The notes below the pieces were generated by a model. It saw nothing but the letters and a program-made list of their open reading frames with translations, searched no databases and was not told where the DNA came from. Positions 1 to 7,340 of a stretch of 41,646 nucleotides of DNA are shown here, one piece after another; within the stretch, counting starts at the first letter, position 1, and every line of letters begins with the position of its first letter. Source of the DNA: Candidatus Omnitrophota bacterium (GTDB taxonomy: Bacteria > Omnitrophota > Omnitrophia > Omnitrophales > JACROU01); contig JAJDCD010000011.1 in assembly GCA_029261035.1 (NCBI GenBank), forward strand, positions 1-41,646. The letters run 5' to 3'. The position numbers and the translations under genes are program-made.

Positions 1-1
1 T

Positions 2-949
2 TTAACCACGGCTGATGACTTAGATGTCGATGGTACATTTACGGTTCTTAATGGTGGGGCAACTACCGTAGATATTTCTGGAGACACCGTTAACTTTGCT
101 AGCACCGTCAATCTGACCAACTTAGATACGTTTACAAATGCTGGGTCTACCGCTGTTTTTGATGGCGTTACTACACTCACCTCTAGCGGCAATGCATTCA
201 ATAATGTTCAAGTCGGTTCTGCTACTGCAGGTGGGTCTTTAACCACGGCAGATGACTTAGATGTCGATGGTACATTTACGGTTCTTAATGGTGGGGCAAC
301 TACCGTAGATATTTCTGGAGACACCGTTAACTTTGCAAGTACTGTAAATCTTACAAACTTAGATACGTTTACAAATGCTGGCTCCACCGCTGTTTTTGAT
401 GGCGTTACTACACTCACCTCTAGCGGTAATGCATTCAACAATATTCAAGTAGGAACTGGAGCAACAGGTGGATCTTTAACTACGGCTGATGATTTAGATG
501 TCAACGGTACCTTCACTGTATTAAATGGCGGCGCTACAACTGTAGATATTTCTGGTGATACCGTTAACTTTGCAAGCACCGTTAATTTAACAAACTTAGA
601 TACATTTACAACAGCAGCTTCTACAGCCATCTTTGATGGAGTGACTACGCTTACCTCCAGTGGTAACGCATTCAACAATGTTCAAGTAGGAACTGGAGCA
701 ACGGGTGGATCTTTAACCACTGCGGATGACATGGATGTAGATGGCACGTTTACAGTTCTTAATGGTGGAGCTACAACCGTAGATATCTCTGGGGATACAG
801 TTAATTTTGGTGGAAATGTAGACTTAACGAATTTAGACACCTTCACCACAGCAGGTTCTACAGTAGATTTTGATGCAGGAGCTGGAGTTCAAACCCTAGA
901 CACTGCAGGTAATGCTTTTAACAACGTTACACATTCAGGCGCAGGCACC
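2..949 (+). repeat. four tandem 237-bp coding repeats
   Basis: Units start at 2, 239, 476 and 713, exactly 237 bp (79 codons) apart. Units 1 and 2 are nearly identical over their first 90 bases, while unit 4 diverges in its second half. More units probably precede the window. The exact period keeps the exoprotein frame. The uneven identity suggests recent expansion or gene conversion at the 5' side. Confidence 0.95.
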
Positions 950-2341
950 TTAAGAATCATCACAAACGCGTTAACCGTTGGAGGTACATTCACGAATAGC
1001 GCAGGCACTTACGATGCAAACGATTTAGCAACAACCGTAACTGGACTCGCAACGGTATCTGGAGGTACTTACTTAGCAAAAACAGCAACCCAAACATTTA
1101 ATGGTGGACTTACCGTTTCTGGAACAGGCATCTTTACAGGCTCTACTGGAGCTGTCGATGTAAACGGAGATCTTTCAATCACAGGCGGAACACTTACAGC
1201 TCCTTCAGGAGCTTTTACGGTTAGTGGAAATTGGAGTAAAACAGGTGGGACTTTCACAAGCGGTGCAAATACGGTTACCTTTGATGGTGCCGGAGCCCAA
1301 ACTCTTAATTCAGGTGGAACAGATGGTGGCAGTGATTTTAATAACATCACGGTAAGCAAAGCAGGCGGAACTTTATCACTACTTACAAATGCGCTAGATG
1401 TCGATGGCACACTTACAGTAACCAGTGGTACTTTTTCTCCAGGTGCATTAGCAGTAACATCAGGTGCCATAACCGTCAATGGAGGAACCTTCACAGGTGG
1501 AACAGGAACGGTTGATCTTAATGGGGACCTTATGATTACAAGTGGAACTTTTACAGCTCCTTCCACAACAATCAATATATCAGGTGACCTCACTCTTGCA
1601 GGTGGAACTTTCACAGCAAATGGGGGTGGCGTTATTCTTGACGGTGGAAGCCAAGTTATTACAGGCTCCTTCACTTTCTTTGACTTAACTAAAATAGTCG
1701 CCGCTCCTGCAACCTTAACTTTTAGCGCAGGTGGAACAACAACCATAACCGGAACGCTAACTCTGAATGGTGCTATGGGATCATTACTGTCTCTAAGAAG
1801 CTCTCTCCCAGGAACTGCATATAGCATTGATGCTCAAGGAACGCGAGATTTAACTTTTCTTGATGTCGCAGATTCTACGAATATTAATGCTACTTCGATG
1901 TTTTGTTTAACAGGTTGTGTTGACTCTGCTGGAAATACAGGCTGGGTCTTTGCATTACCACCTCCTCCTGGACCAGGGGTACCAAGTAATATTATCAACC
2001 TCATTGAGCTAGGACTTAACTCTCTAAATCTCTACTCGGACTCTAGCTTACTCGATTTTATTTTCCAAGACCCAATAACTTTGGTAAAACTCATAGGATT
2101 AGCATTCAGAAATGCGATACTAAAAATAATTTTTGAATTTAGAAATTGGAATTCTTTAGGCAACTTTTCAGATGGAAGCGCCTTTGAAATGAGCACTTGG
2201 AGAAAACTTTTTTCTTTCCTCTTTTTCCTTTCAGTTGAAACTCAGAAAGAAACTGAGAAAAAAAAAGAAGAAGGTCCTGTTGTTATAAAAACAAATAAAG
2301 TTGTTATGGCAAACGGACTGATAGAAATACTAAAAGAATAA
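2..2341 (+). CDS. TpsA-like repetitive exoprotein, 3' part
   Basis: The reading frame is open from base 2, so the 5' end (signal peptide and TPS secretion domain, if present) lies outside the window. A GTG at 641 would give a 566-residue ORF, but the same repeats run in frame upstream of it, so it is not the true start. The protein is rich in Gly, Thr, Ser, Asn and Val. It has four 79-residue tandem repeats with motifs such as GTFTVLNGGATTVDISGDTV and LTSSGNAFNN, then shorter irregular beta-strand repeats to about base 1800. This is typical of right-handed beta-helix adhesins of the filamentous haemagglutinin type. A C-terminal region follows with a Cys pair (CLTGC), a PPPPGPG linker and a lysine/glutamate-rich tail. 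The transporter gene lies directly downstream on the same strand, which supports two-partner secretion. The cargo's role (adhesion, contact or cell envelope) is inferred. No catalytic domain is visible in this part. Confidence 0.8.
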   Translation, partial: LTTADDLDVDGTFTVLNGGATTVDISGDTVNFASTVNLTNLDTFTNAGSTAVFDGVTTLTSSGNAFNNVQVGSATAGGSLTTADDLDVDGTFTVLNGGATTVDISGDTVNFASTVNLTNLDTFTNAGSTAVFDGVTTLTSSGNAFNNIQVGTGATGGSLTTADDLDVNGTFTVLNGGATTVDISGDTVNFASTVNLTNLDTFTTAASTAIFDGVTTLTSSGNAFNNVQVGTGATGGSLTTADDMDVDGTFTVLNGGATTVDISGDTVNFGGNVDLTNLDTFTTAGSTVDFDAGAGVQTLDTAGNAFNNVTHSGAGTLRIITNALTVGGTFTNSAGTYDANDLATTVTGLATVSGGTYLAKTATQTFNGGLTVSGTGIFTGSTGAVDVNGDLSITGGTLTAPSGAFTVSGNWSKTGGTFTSGANTVTFDGAGAQTLNSGGTDGGSDFNNITVSKAGGTLSLLTNALDVDGTLTVTSGTFSPGALAVTSGAITVNGGTFTGGTGTVDLNGDLMITSGTFTAPSTTINISGDLTLAGGTFTANGGGVILDGGSQVITGSFTFFDLTKIVAAPATLTFSAGGTTTITGTLTLNGAMGSLLSLRSSLPGTAYSIDAQGTRDLTFLDVADSTNINATSMFCLTGCVDSAGNTGWVFALPPPPGPGVPSNIINLIELGLNSLNLYSDSSLLDFIFQDPITLVKLIGLAFRNAILKIIFEFRNWNSLGNFSDGSAFEMSTWRKLFSFLFFLSVETQKETEKKKEEGPVVIKTNKVVMANGLIEILKE

Positions 2342-2431
2342 GTAATCGATTTCAAGGACCTTCCCCCAACAACCCATATCAATGCCAACAATGCAATTAT
2401 GAAAAATGGCCTTATAAAGTTAGTCCCATAA
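2342..2431 (+). pseudogene. in-frame tail after the TpsA stop codon
   Basis: After the TAA at 2339-2341 the same frame stays open for 29 codons and ends at TAA 2429-2431. Its last residues (NAIMKNGLIKLVP) resemble the end of the annotated protein (NKVVMANGLIEILKE). Either the C-terminus was once longer and was cut by a nonsense change, or the terminal segment was duplicated. It could also be translated by readthrough. No ribosome binding site marks it as its own gene. Confidence 0.45.
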
Positions 2432-2513
2432 TCTTTACATTCTTGCCAATCCCTATCTCCATTAGGATCGTAAAAATTAAAATTATCTTATTTTTATAAG
2501 TTGTTGTCAGATA

Positions 2514-2541
2514 TTGACTTATTTTTTGAAACCTTTAGAAT
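2514..2541 (+). promoter_or_regulatory. possible sigma-70-type promoter for tpsB
   Basis: TTGACT at 2514-2519 and TAGAAT at 2536-2541 are separated by 16 bases. They lie about 65 bases before the tpsB start, in AT-rich DNA. This suggests tpsB may be transcribed separately from tpsA. Such matches are common by chance in AT-rich sequence. Confidence 0.35.
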
Positions 2542-2606
2542 CAAGGTGTATTTGTCTGCCTATTTGCAGTATTTAACTTGATTAACTTATTAAAGCAGGG
2601 AACTCT

Positions 2607-4349
2607 TTGTTTACAGACCACATCCAATCTAATTTTCGGACCAAAACTGCAGCAACTTTAGGACTTTTGTGCCTATTCTTAATGATTTCTCCTATAGGAA
2701 TTTCTTACGCTCAATTTTTTGGAGCTTCAGAGCAAGCTGGAGTTATTGAGAAAAAAGTTGTTCAAGAAGCTGAAGAAAACCTAAAATCAGAAGAGCAAGT
2801 TGCCACCTTCGAAGAAGAAGAAAAAGACGATATCCCTGTTTCTTCCGATCTAAAATTCTTTATCAATAAAGTTCTCATTGATGGAAATGAGCAGATCCCT
2901 TACGAATACTTAGAGCCTATTATAGAACCTTATGAAAATAATGAAGTCACAATGAAAGACTTGAAAGAGCTGGCTCAGAACTTAGAAAATGAATACCGAA
3001 GACAAGGCTTCATCACAAGCAGAGTCTTTATCCCCCCTCAAAAAGTAATTGAAGGTGTTATAAAGATGCGTATCGTAGAAGGCAAAACAGGAAATATTGA
3101 AATTATTGGAAATAAACATTTCAAAACAGAACAAATATTATCTTACTCTGTCATGAAAAAAGGTGAGGTCGTCGAATACAAAGACCTCATGAAAACCCTT
3201 AAAGGGATGAATGCAAATCCGGACAGAAAAGTAAAGGCTATCATTAAGAAAGGAACAACCCCCGAAACATCTGATCTTATTTTTAATGTTAAAGATAGCT
3301 TCCCTTTACATTTAGGGTTCTCCTTCGACAATCAAGGAAACCTTTCCACTGGCCTAAAACGTTTCGGGTTTAATGTACGCCATAACAACTTCTTAGGTAA
3401 AGATGATACCCTTTATACAGGAACCGTTTTCGGAAAACATTTTGGTGTATTCTTTGCCCAATATGTCTACCCTATTGCTGCATGGGGAACAAAAATTGTT
3501 GCCGGTTTCAGCCATGCCCAAGTTTCTCCTAAAAGAGACTTTGAACCTTTTGGTGTTAATGGTATTTCACAAACTTATTTTCTTAGAATAATCCAACCTC
3601 TTATAACTACAAATGTCTTTCAACTGGGCTTATCCCTTGGAGGAGAGTTTAAAGAAAGTAAAACTAAAGTACTTTCAGGTACTTTCAGAAGAGATCGTCT
3701 CAGGGTTTTACGCTTTGGGCCTAACATGAGTTACAGAACAAAGAAATCCAGTACCTTTTGGGAAAATACATTCAATTTTGGAATACCTCTATTTAGTTCT
3801 TTTACATTCCTAGATCCATCAGGAACAACTCGAACGAATACAGAATCAACCTTTTTCAAAATATCTGGAAACGCCACACACACACGGAAAATGCCTTGGA
3901 ACACAACTTTATCCGCTAAAGTAAACTATCAATATTCCGCAGACAAACTACCTTCTTCAGAAGCTTTTTATATGGGAGGCCTTAACTCTGTTCGAGGATA
4001 TCCAGAAGGAGATTACTTATCAGACACAGGGATTTACTATAACTTAGAATATTTTATTCCTACATTCTTCGTACCTAAAACATGGCAACTTCCTTACGCC
4101 GAAGTACCACTCCATCAACAAGTCCAATTTGTCACCTTTTTAGACCATGGATACGGACGACTTAGAAATGCCAATAGCAGCGAAAGACAATGGGCTCACC
4201 TATTCTCTGTAGGAGGAGGTCTGCGAATTAAAGTCTACAAAGACCTCTACGCCCGAACCGAATGGGCTGTACCATTGGGTGATCGAGCCATCACCGAAGA
4301 CGTAAACGACCGATTCCGCTTCCACTTCCGCCTACAAATGGAATTATAA
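2607..4349 (+). CDS. TpsB-family outer-membrane transporter (POTRA + beta-barrel)
   Basis: This 580-residue protein fits the ShlB/FhaC/HecB family, which exports a TpsA partner across the outer membrane. A signal peptide (residues 1 to about 36, hydrophobic core then SYAQ) is followed by an acidic linker. A POTRA-2-type domain covers about 80-160 (NKVLIDGNEQIPYEYLEPII, RRQGFITSRVFIPPQKVIEG) and a second POTRA about 160-232 (IEIIGNKHFKTEQIL). The rest is a 16-strand-type barrel with the family motif SVRGYPEGD near residue 460 and an aromatic C-terminal strand, RFHFRLQMEL. The start is TTG, with AGGGA five to six bases upstream; no better ATG is in frame before the signal peptide. It sits just downstream of the repetitive exoprotein, the usual TPS gene pairing. 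The specific substrate is inferred from this linkage. Confidence 0.9.
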   Translation: MFTDHIQSNFRTKTAATLGLLCLFLMISPIGISYAQFFGASEQAGVIEKKVVQEAEENLKSEEQVATFEEEEKDDIPVSSDLKFFINKVLIDGNEQIPYEYLEPIIEPYENNEVTMKDLKELAQNLENEYRRQGFITSRVFIPPQKVIEGVIKMRIVEGKTGNIEIIGNKHFKTEQILSYSVMKKGEVVEYKDLMKTLKGMNANPDRKVKAIIKKGTTPETSDLIFNVKDSFPLHLGFSFDNQGNLSTGLKRFGFNVRHNNFLGKDDTLYTGTVFGKHFGVFFAQYVYPIAAWGTKIVAGFSHAQVSPKRDFEPFGVNGISQTYFLRIIQPLITTNVFQLGLSLGGEFKESKTKVLSGTFRRDRLRVLRFGPNMSYRTKKSSTFWENTFNFGIPLFSSFTFLDPSGTTRTNTESTFFKISGNATHTRKMPWNTTLSAKVNYQYSADKLPSSEAFYMGGLNSVRGYPEGDYLSDTGIYYNLEYFIPTFFVPKTWQLPYAEVPLHQQVQFVTFLDHGYGRLRNANSSERQWAHLFSVGGGLRIKVYKDLYARTEWAVPLGDRAITEDVNDRFRFHFRLQMEL

Positions 4350-4400
4350 CCTCTCCTTTTTCGCTTGAGAGAAAACAGAAAAAATCTTCCATCATTAGCA

Positions 4401-4425
4401 ACAACAGGACCCTATGTCCTGTTGT
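4401..4425 (+). terminator. hairpin downstream of tpsB
   Basis: ACAACAGGAC and GTCCTGTTGT form a perfect 10-bp stem around a 5-base loop, 52 bases after the tpsB stop. The downstream T tract is weak (TACATTT). It probably ends the tpsA-tpsB transcript, although the imperfect tail leaves this uncertain. It lies between convergent genes and could serve both strands. Confidence 0.5.
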
Positions 4426-4458
4426 TACATTTAAAATAAATGGGCCAGTCCCATTTAT

Positions 4459-4640
4459 GCAAAGAGTCTTGCTCGACGCTAAGGCTCTTTGCCACATTCC
4501 CACCCTCCACTTTACAAAAGCCCCCGAAGGCAGATTTGCACTGCCTCGCCCTACCTAACGGTAGGCAGGCGCGAACCGTTGCTATTCTCCTTCGGAGCAA
4601 TGCTGTCTGAGCGCCGGAGAAATTATTTTTCCGACCAACC
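4459..4640 (+). repeat. two-hairpin intergenic element, copy 1
   Basis: The first hairpin is GCAAAGAGTCTT, 10-base loop, AAGGCTCTTTGC (4459-4492). The conserved 3' end (GAGCGCCGGAGAAATTATTT, then CCGACC) ends near 4634. The left half of the second hairpin seen in the other copies is replaced by other short palindromes, including CTACC-TAAC-GGTAG. Related copies are at 5736-5890 and 17250-17404, all in the same orientation. The element fills most of the 315-base gap between the convergent tpsB and sigma-54 activator genes. Confidence 0.8.
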
Positions 4641-4664
4641 CAACTTTTAATAGCTAATTAGAAT

Positions 4665-5663
4665 TTAAACGGTAGGTTTCTGAAAATTATACTTATTAAT
4701 TTTTCGAATTAAATCCATGCGAGATATTTGAAGAACTTTTGCAGCCTGACTCTTATTCCAATTCGTTTTCCGAAGGGCTTCTTGTATATACTTCCTCTCT
4801 ACTTGCTCCGTAGCAATTCTCTTAGCCTCTTTCAAATCTAAACTCTCATCGACCATAACATCAGGAACCGAAGACTTAATGACTCGCGTCCCAACAAGCT
4901 CATTGGGTAGATGATTCATGTGAATCAAATCACTTTTCGACATAATTGCAGCATGTTCTACGACATTATGTAACTCTCGTATATTTCCCGGCCAATCATA
5001 ATCTTTAAAAAATTGACGCACTTCAGGATCAAAAGATTTTCTCTTATCTTGATGTGCTTTTGACATCTGATCTAATAAATCTTCCACAAGAATTTCAATA
5101 TCCTCTTTACGATCTTTTAATGCTGGCAAGTCTACTTTCATAACATTAATACGGTAATACAAATCTTCTCTGAAAGCACCTTCCCCAACCATCTTCTTTA
5201 AATCTCTATTTGTAGCAGCAATAATACGAACATTAACTTGACTCGGCTTAACACCCCCAACTTTCAAAAAGGTCCCTTCTTGAATCACTCGAAGTAACTT
5301 CACCTGAAGCATAGGACTCATATCTCCAATTTCATCTAAAAAGAAAGTCCCCTGATCGGCAATCTCAAATAAACCTTTTTTCTCAGTAAGCGCCCCCGTA
5401 AAAGATCCCTTCATGTAACCAAATAATTCACTTTCAAGAAGTGTGTCCGAAAAAGCAGAGCAGTTAATAATCACAAACTCTTTATCTTTTCTAGGACTGT
5501 TATAGTGAATAGCACGAGCTGCCAATTCCTTCCCCGTTCCACTATCCCCATGAATAAGCACAGTAACATCCTTCTCAGACACTACTTTCAGCTTCTCTAT
5601 CACTTCCCTCATCAAAGGGCTAGAACTCATAATCCGATCAAATTGATACGCCGCATGTGACAT
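4665..5663 (-). CDS. PspF-like sigma-54 transcription activator
   Basis: An AAA+ enhancer-binding protein of 332 residues that would remodel RNA polymerase-sigma-54 complexes. Visible features are the Walker A loop GDSGTGKE, a sigma-54 contact loop GSFTGA (the usual GAFTGA with Ala to Ser), Walker B FFLDEIGD, and ATNRDL and FREDLYYRINV motifs. A Fis-type helix-turn-helix sits at the C-terminus (NKSQAAKVLQISRMDLIRKI). There is no receiver, PAS or GAF domain: the AAA+ core begins about 15 residues in, as in PspF, so control must be by a partner or by expression level. I chose the ATG at 5663 because AAAGGA lies seven bases upstream. A longer frame to 5753 would begin inside a repeat element and adds no domain residues. 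Its targets are unknown and no clear -24/-12 promoter was spotted. Confidence 0.87.
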   Translation of the reverse strand: MSHAAYQFDRIMSSSPLMREVIEKLKVVSEKDVTVLIHGDSGTGKELAARAIHYNSPRKDKEFVIINCSAFSDTLLESELFGYMKGSFTGALTEKKGLFEIADQGTFFLDEIGDMSPMLQVKLLRVIQEGTFLKVGGVKPSQVNVRIIAATNRDLKKMVGEGAFREDLYYRINVMKVDLPALKDRKEDIEILVEDLLDQMSKAHQDKRKSFDPEVRQFFKDYDWPGNIRELHNVVEHAAIMSKSDLIHMNHLPNELVGTRVIKSSVPDVMVDESLDLKEAKRIATEQVERKYIQEALRKTNWNKSQAAKVLQISRMDLIRKINKYNFQKPTV

Positions 5664-5735
5664 TAAATATCCTTTATCTGAAGAAATAGAACTCGTTCCA
5701 TTTCTTACATTTCTAATGGCAAGGGAACTTCCTCT

Positions 5736-5890
5736 GCAAAGAGCCTTGCTCAATGCTAAGGCTTTTTGCTCACCCTCTACTCACCTCTCATATTATACCG
5801 TGAAGCCGGAAAATAACTTCTCCGCCGCGAGTTCACAAAAATCGCATTTCATTTTTGTGCTGTTTGAGCGCCGGGGAAGTTATTTTCCGG
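5736..5890 (+). repeat. two-hairpin intergenic element, copy 2
   Basis: The first hairpin is GCAAAGAGCCTT and AAGGCTTTTTGC (5736-5769). The second has 19-base arms at 5806-5824 and 5872-5890 with one G-T wobble. Inside it is a 9-bp stem, CACAAAAAT (5834) and ATTTTTGTG (5851). The outer right arm overlaps the 3' end of rarA, which takes its stop codon from the element. On the minus strand it could end rarA transcription or stabilise its 3' end. Confidence 0.85.
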
Positions 5891-7262
5891 CCACCCCACT
5901 TTTAATATCAACCTTCAATTTATCAAGCCGTTCCTTAATATACTTCTCATACCCTTGTCCCGTAGGCGCATAATACTTCTTATCTCCAGGCATATAAACT
6001 TGCTCTACATAATGATCGGCATAATCATGAGGATACTTATATCCTTCCCCATGTTTCATCTTTTTAGCTCCCGCATAATGCTTATCTCTTAAATGATTAG
6101 GTACTTCTTTAGCTACCTCTAACTTCACATCACTCATTGCTTGATTAATAGCTTTATAAGACGCATTGCTCTTAGGAGCCGATGCCAAATAAGTAACCGC
6201 TTGAGATAAAATAATCTGAGCTTCTGGCATTCCCACAAATTCAATTGCCTGCAAGCAACTGGTTGCAACAGTCAAAGCTCTTGGGTCTGCATTTCCAATG
6301 TCTTCTGATGCCAAAATAATAATACGTCTCGCAATAAATAAAGGATCCTCCCCTGCATAAAGCATTTTTGCCAACCAATAAACAGAAGCATCTGGGTCCG
6401 ACCCACGCATACTTTTTATAAAAGCACTGATCGTGTCATAGTGATAATCTTCATTTTTGTCATAGTAAACAATTCTTTTCTGAGTCGATTCTTTGGCTAT
6501 TGCTAAATCAAACTGAATCACCTTATCCTTGTTCGGTAGAGTTGTTAAAACACCTACCTCCAAAGCATTCAGAGCTCTACGAGCATCTCCGGAAGCACAT
6601 TTAGCAATGTAGCTCACCGCATTTAAATCTATGTTAATCTTCAACTCACCAAACCCTCTATCAGCATCTTCTATTGCATGCTTTAAAATTCTTTCAATGT
6701 CTATCTCCTGCAGAGGTTTCAATTCAAAAACAAGAGAACGGGAAAGTAAAGGGCTTACAATTGAAAAGCTTGGGTTATGTGTGGTTGCACCAATAAGAAC
6801 CAAAATGCCATTTTCCACCTCTGGCATAAGAACATCTTGCTGCGCTTTATTAAAACGATGAATTTCGTCCACAAACAAAATTGTTTTCTGCTGAGTCATT
6901 GCTCTCAGTTTTTTAGCTTGTTCAATAATAGATCTTAATTCGGAGACATTCGAGGTTACTGCATTCACACTTGAAAATTGCGACTCCGTAGCCTTAGAGA
7001 TAATAGATGCTAACGTTGTCTTACCACAACCAGGAGGGCCGTAAAAAATCAAAGAGCTTAAGCGATCTGCCTCAATAGTTCTACGAAGTAATTTATCTGG
7101 ACCCAAGATATGCTCTTGACCAATATACTCATCTAAGTTTCGAGGTCTCATTCGGGAAGCTAAAGGCATCATAGATAGGTCTTGTTCGTTTCTAACCGGA
7201 GTGTCTAAAAATAATTCAGGGGCACCAAAATCGTTATTGTATTTAGCGGGTTTAGAAGACAT
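5880..7262 (-). CDS. rarA: replication-associated recombination protein RarA (MgsA)
   Basis: A 460-residue AAA+ ATPase related to clamp-loader subunits. RarA/MgsA/WRNIP1 proteins act at stalled or gapped replication forks. Visible features are the N-terminal LASRMRPRNLDEYIGQEHI box, Walker A (GPPGCGKTTLAS), Walker B (LFVDEIHRFNKAQQD), sensor 1 (LIGATTHNPSF), and sensor 2 (CASGDARRALNALE). The family C-terminal tetramerisation region follows (SMRGSDPDASVYWLAKML, RRIIILASEDIGNADPRAL, then HLRDKHYAGAKKM and YKYPHDY). Length is normal for the family or slightly long. The ATG at 7262 has no strong ribosome binding site. The last codons (VAGK-stop) are formed by the arm of an intergenic palindrome, so the C-terminus looks rewritten by an insertion. 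It lies 78 bases after pheT on the same strand. Confidence 0.95.
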   Translation of the reverse strand: MSSKPAKYNNDFGAPELFLDTPVRNEQDLSMMPLASRMRPRNLDEYIGQEHILGPDKLLRRTIEADRLSSLIFYGPPGCGKTTLASIISKATESQFSSVNAVTSNVSELRSIIEQAKKLRAMTQQKTILFVDEIHRFNKAQQDVLMPEVENGILVLIGATTHNPSFSIVSPLLSRSLVFELKPLQEIDIERILKHAIEDADRGFGELKINIDLNAVSYIAKCASGDARRALNALEVGVLTTLPNKDKVIQFDLAIAKESTQKRIVYYDKNEDYHYDTISAFIKSMRGSDPDASVYWLAKMLYAGEDPLFIARRIIILASEDIGNADPRALTVATSCLQAIEFVGMPEAQIILSQAVTYLASAPKSNASYKAINQAMSDVKLEVAKEVPNHLRDKHYAGAKKMKHGEGYKYPHDYADHYVEQVYMPGDKKYYAPTGQGYEKYIKERLDKLKVDIKSGVAGK

Positions 7263-7292
7263 AAAAGGAAGTATAGCCTAAAAAAAAGGCTC

Positions 7293-7337
7293 TGTCACAT
7301 AAAAGTGACACAAACACAAAAATGGGGACAGGCTACT
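7293..7337. repeat. short palindrome plus GGGGACAGGCTAC tract
   Basis: TGTCAC and GTGACA form a 6-bp stem (7293-7310), followed by GGGGACAGGCTAC at 7325-7337, up to the pheT stop. Related sequences in the window are GGGACAGTCCC near 14931, GGGCCAGTCCC near 4442, and the 33322-33440 palindrome. They look like remnants of REP-like elements. No transposase is present here. Confidence 0.5.
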
Positions 7338-7340
7338 TTT

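Noticed and set aside
208-678. Two 77-residue minus-strand frames with near-identical sequence
   Set aside because: They are the reverse complement of the tandem repeats and share their period.
1069-1827. Long antisense frame opposite the exoprotein repeats
   Set aside because: It is a shadow of the Gly/Thr-rich repeats; its Pro/Val-rich composition, lack of a ribosome binding site and lack of motifs argue against a gene.
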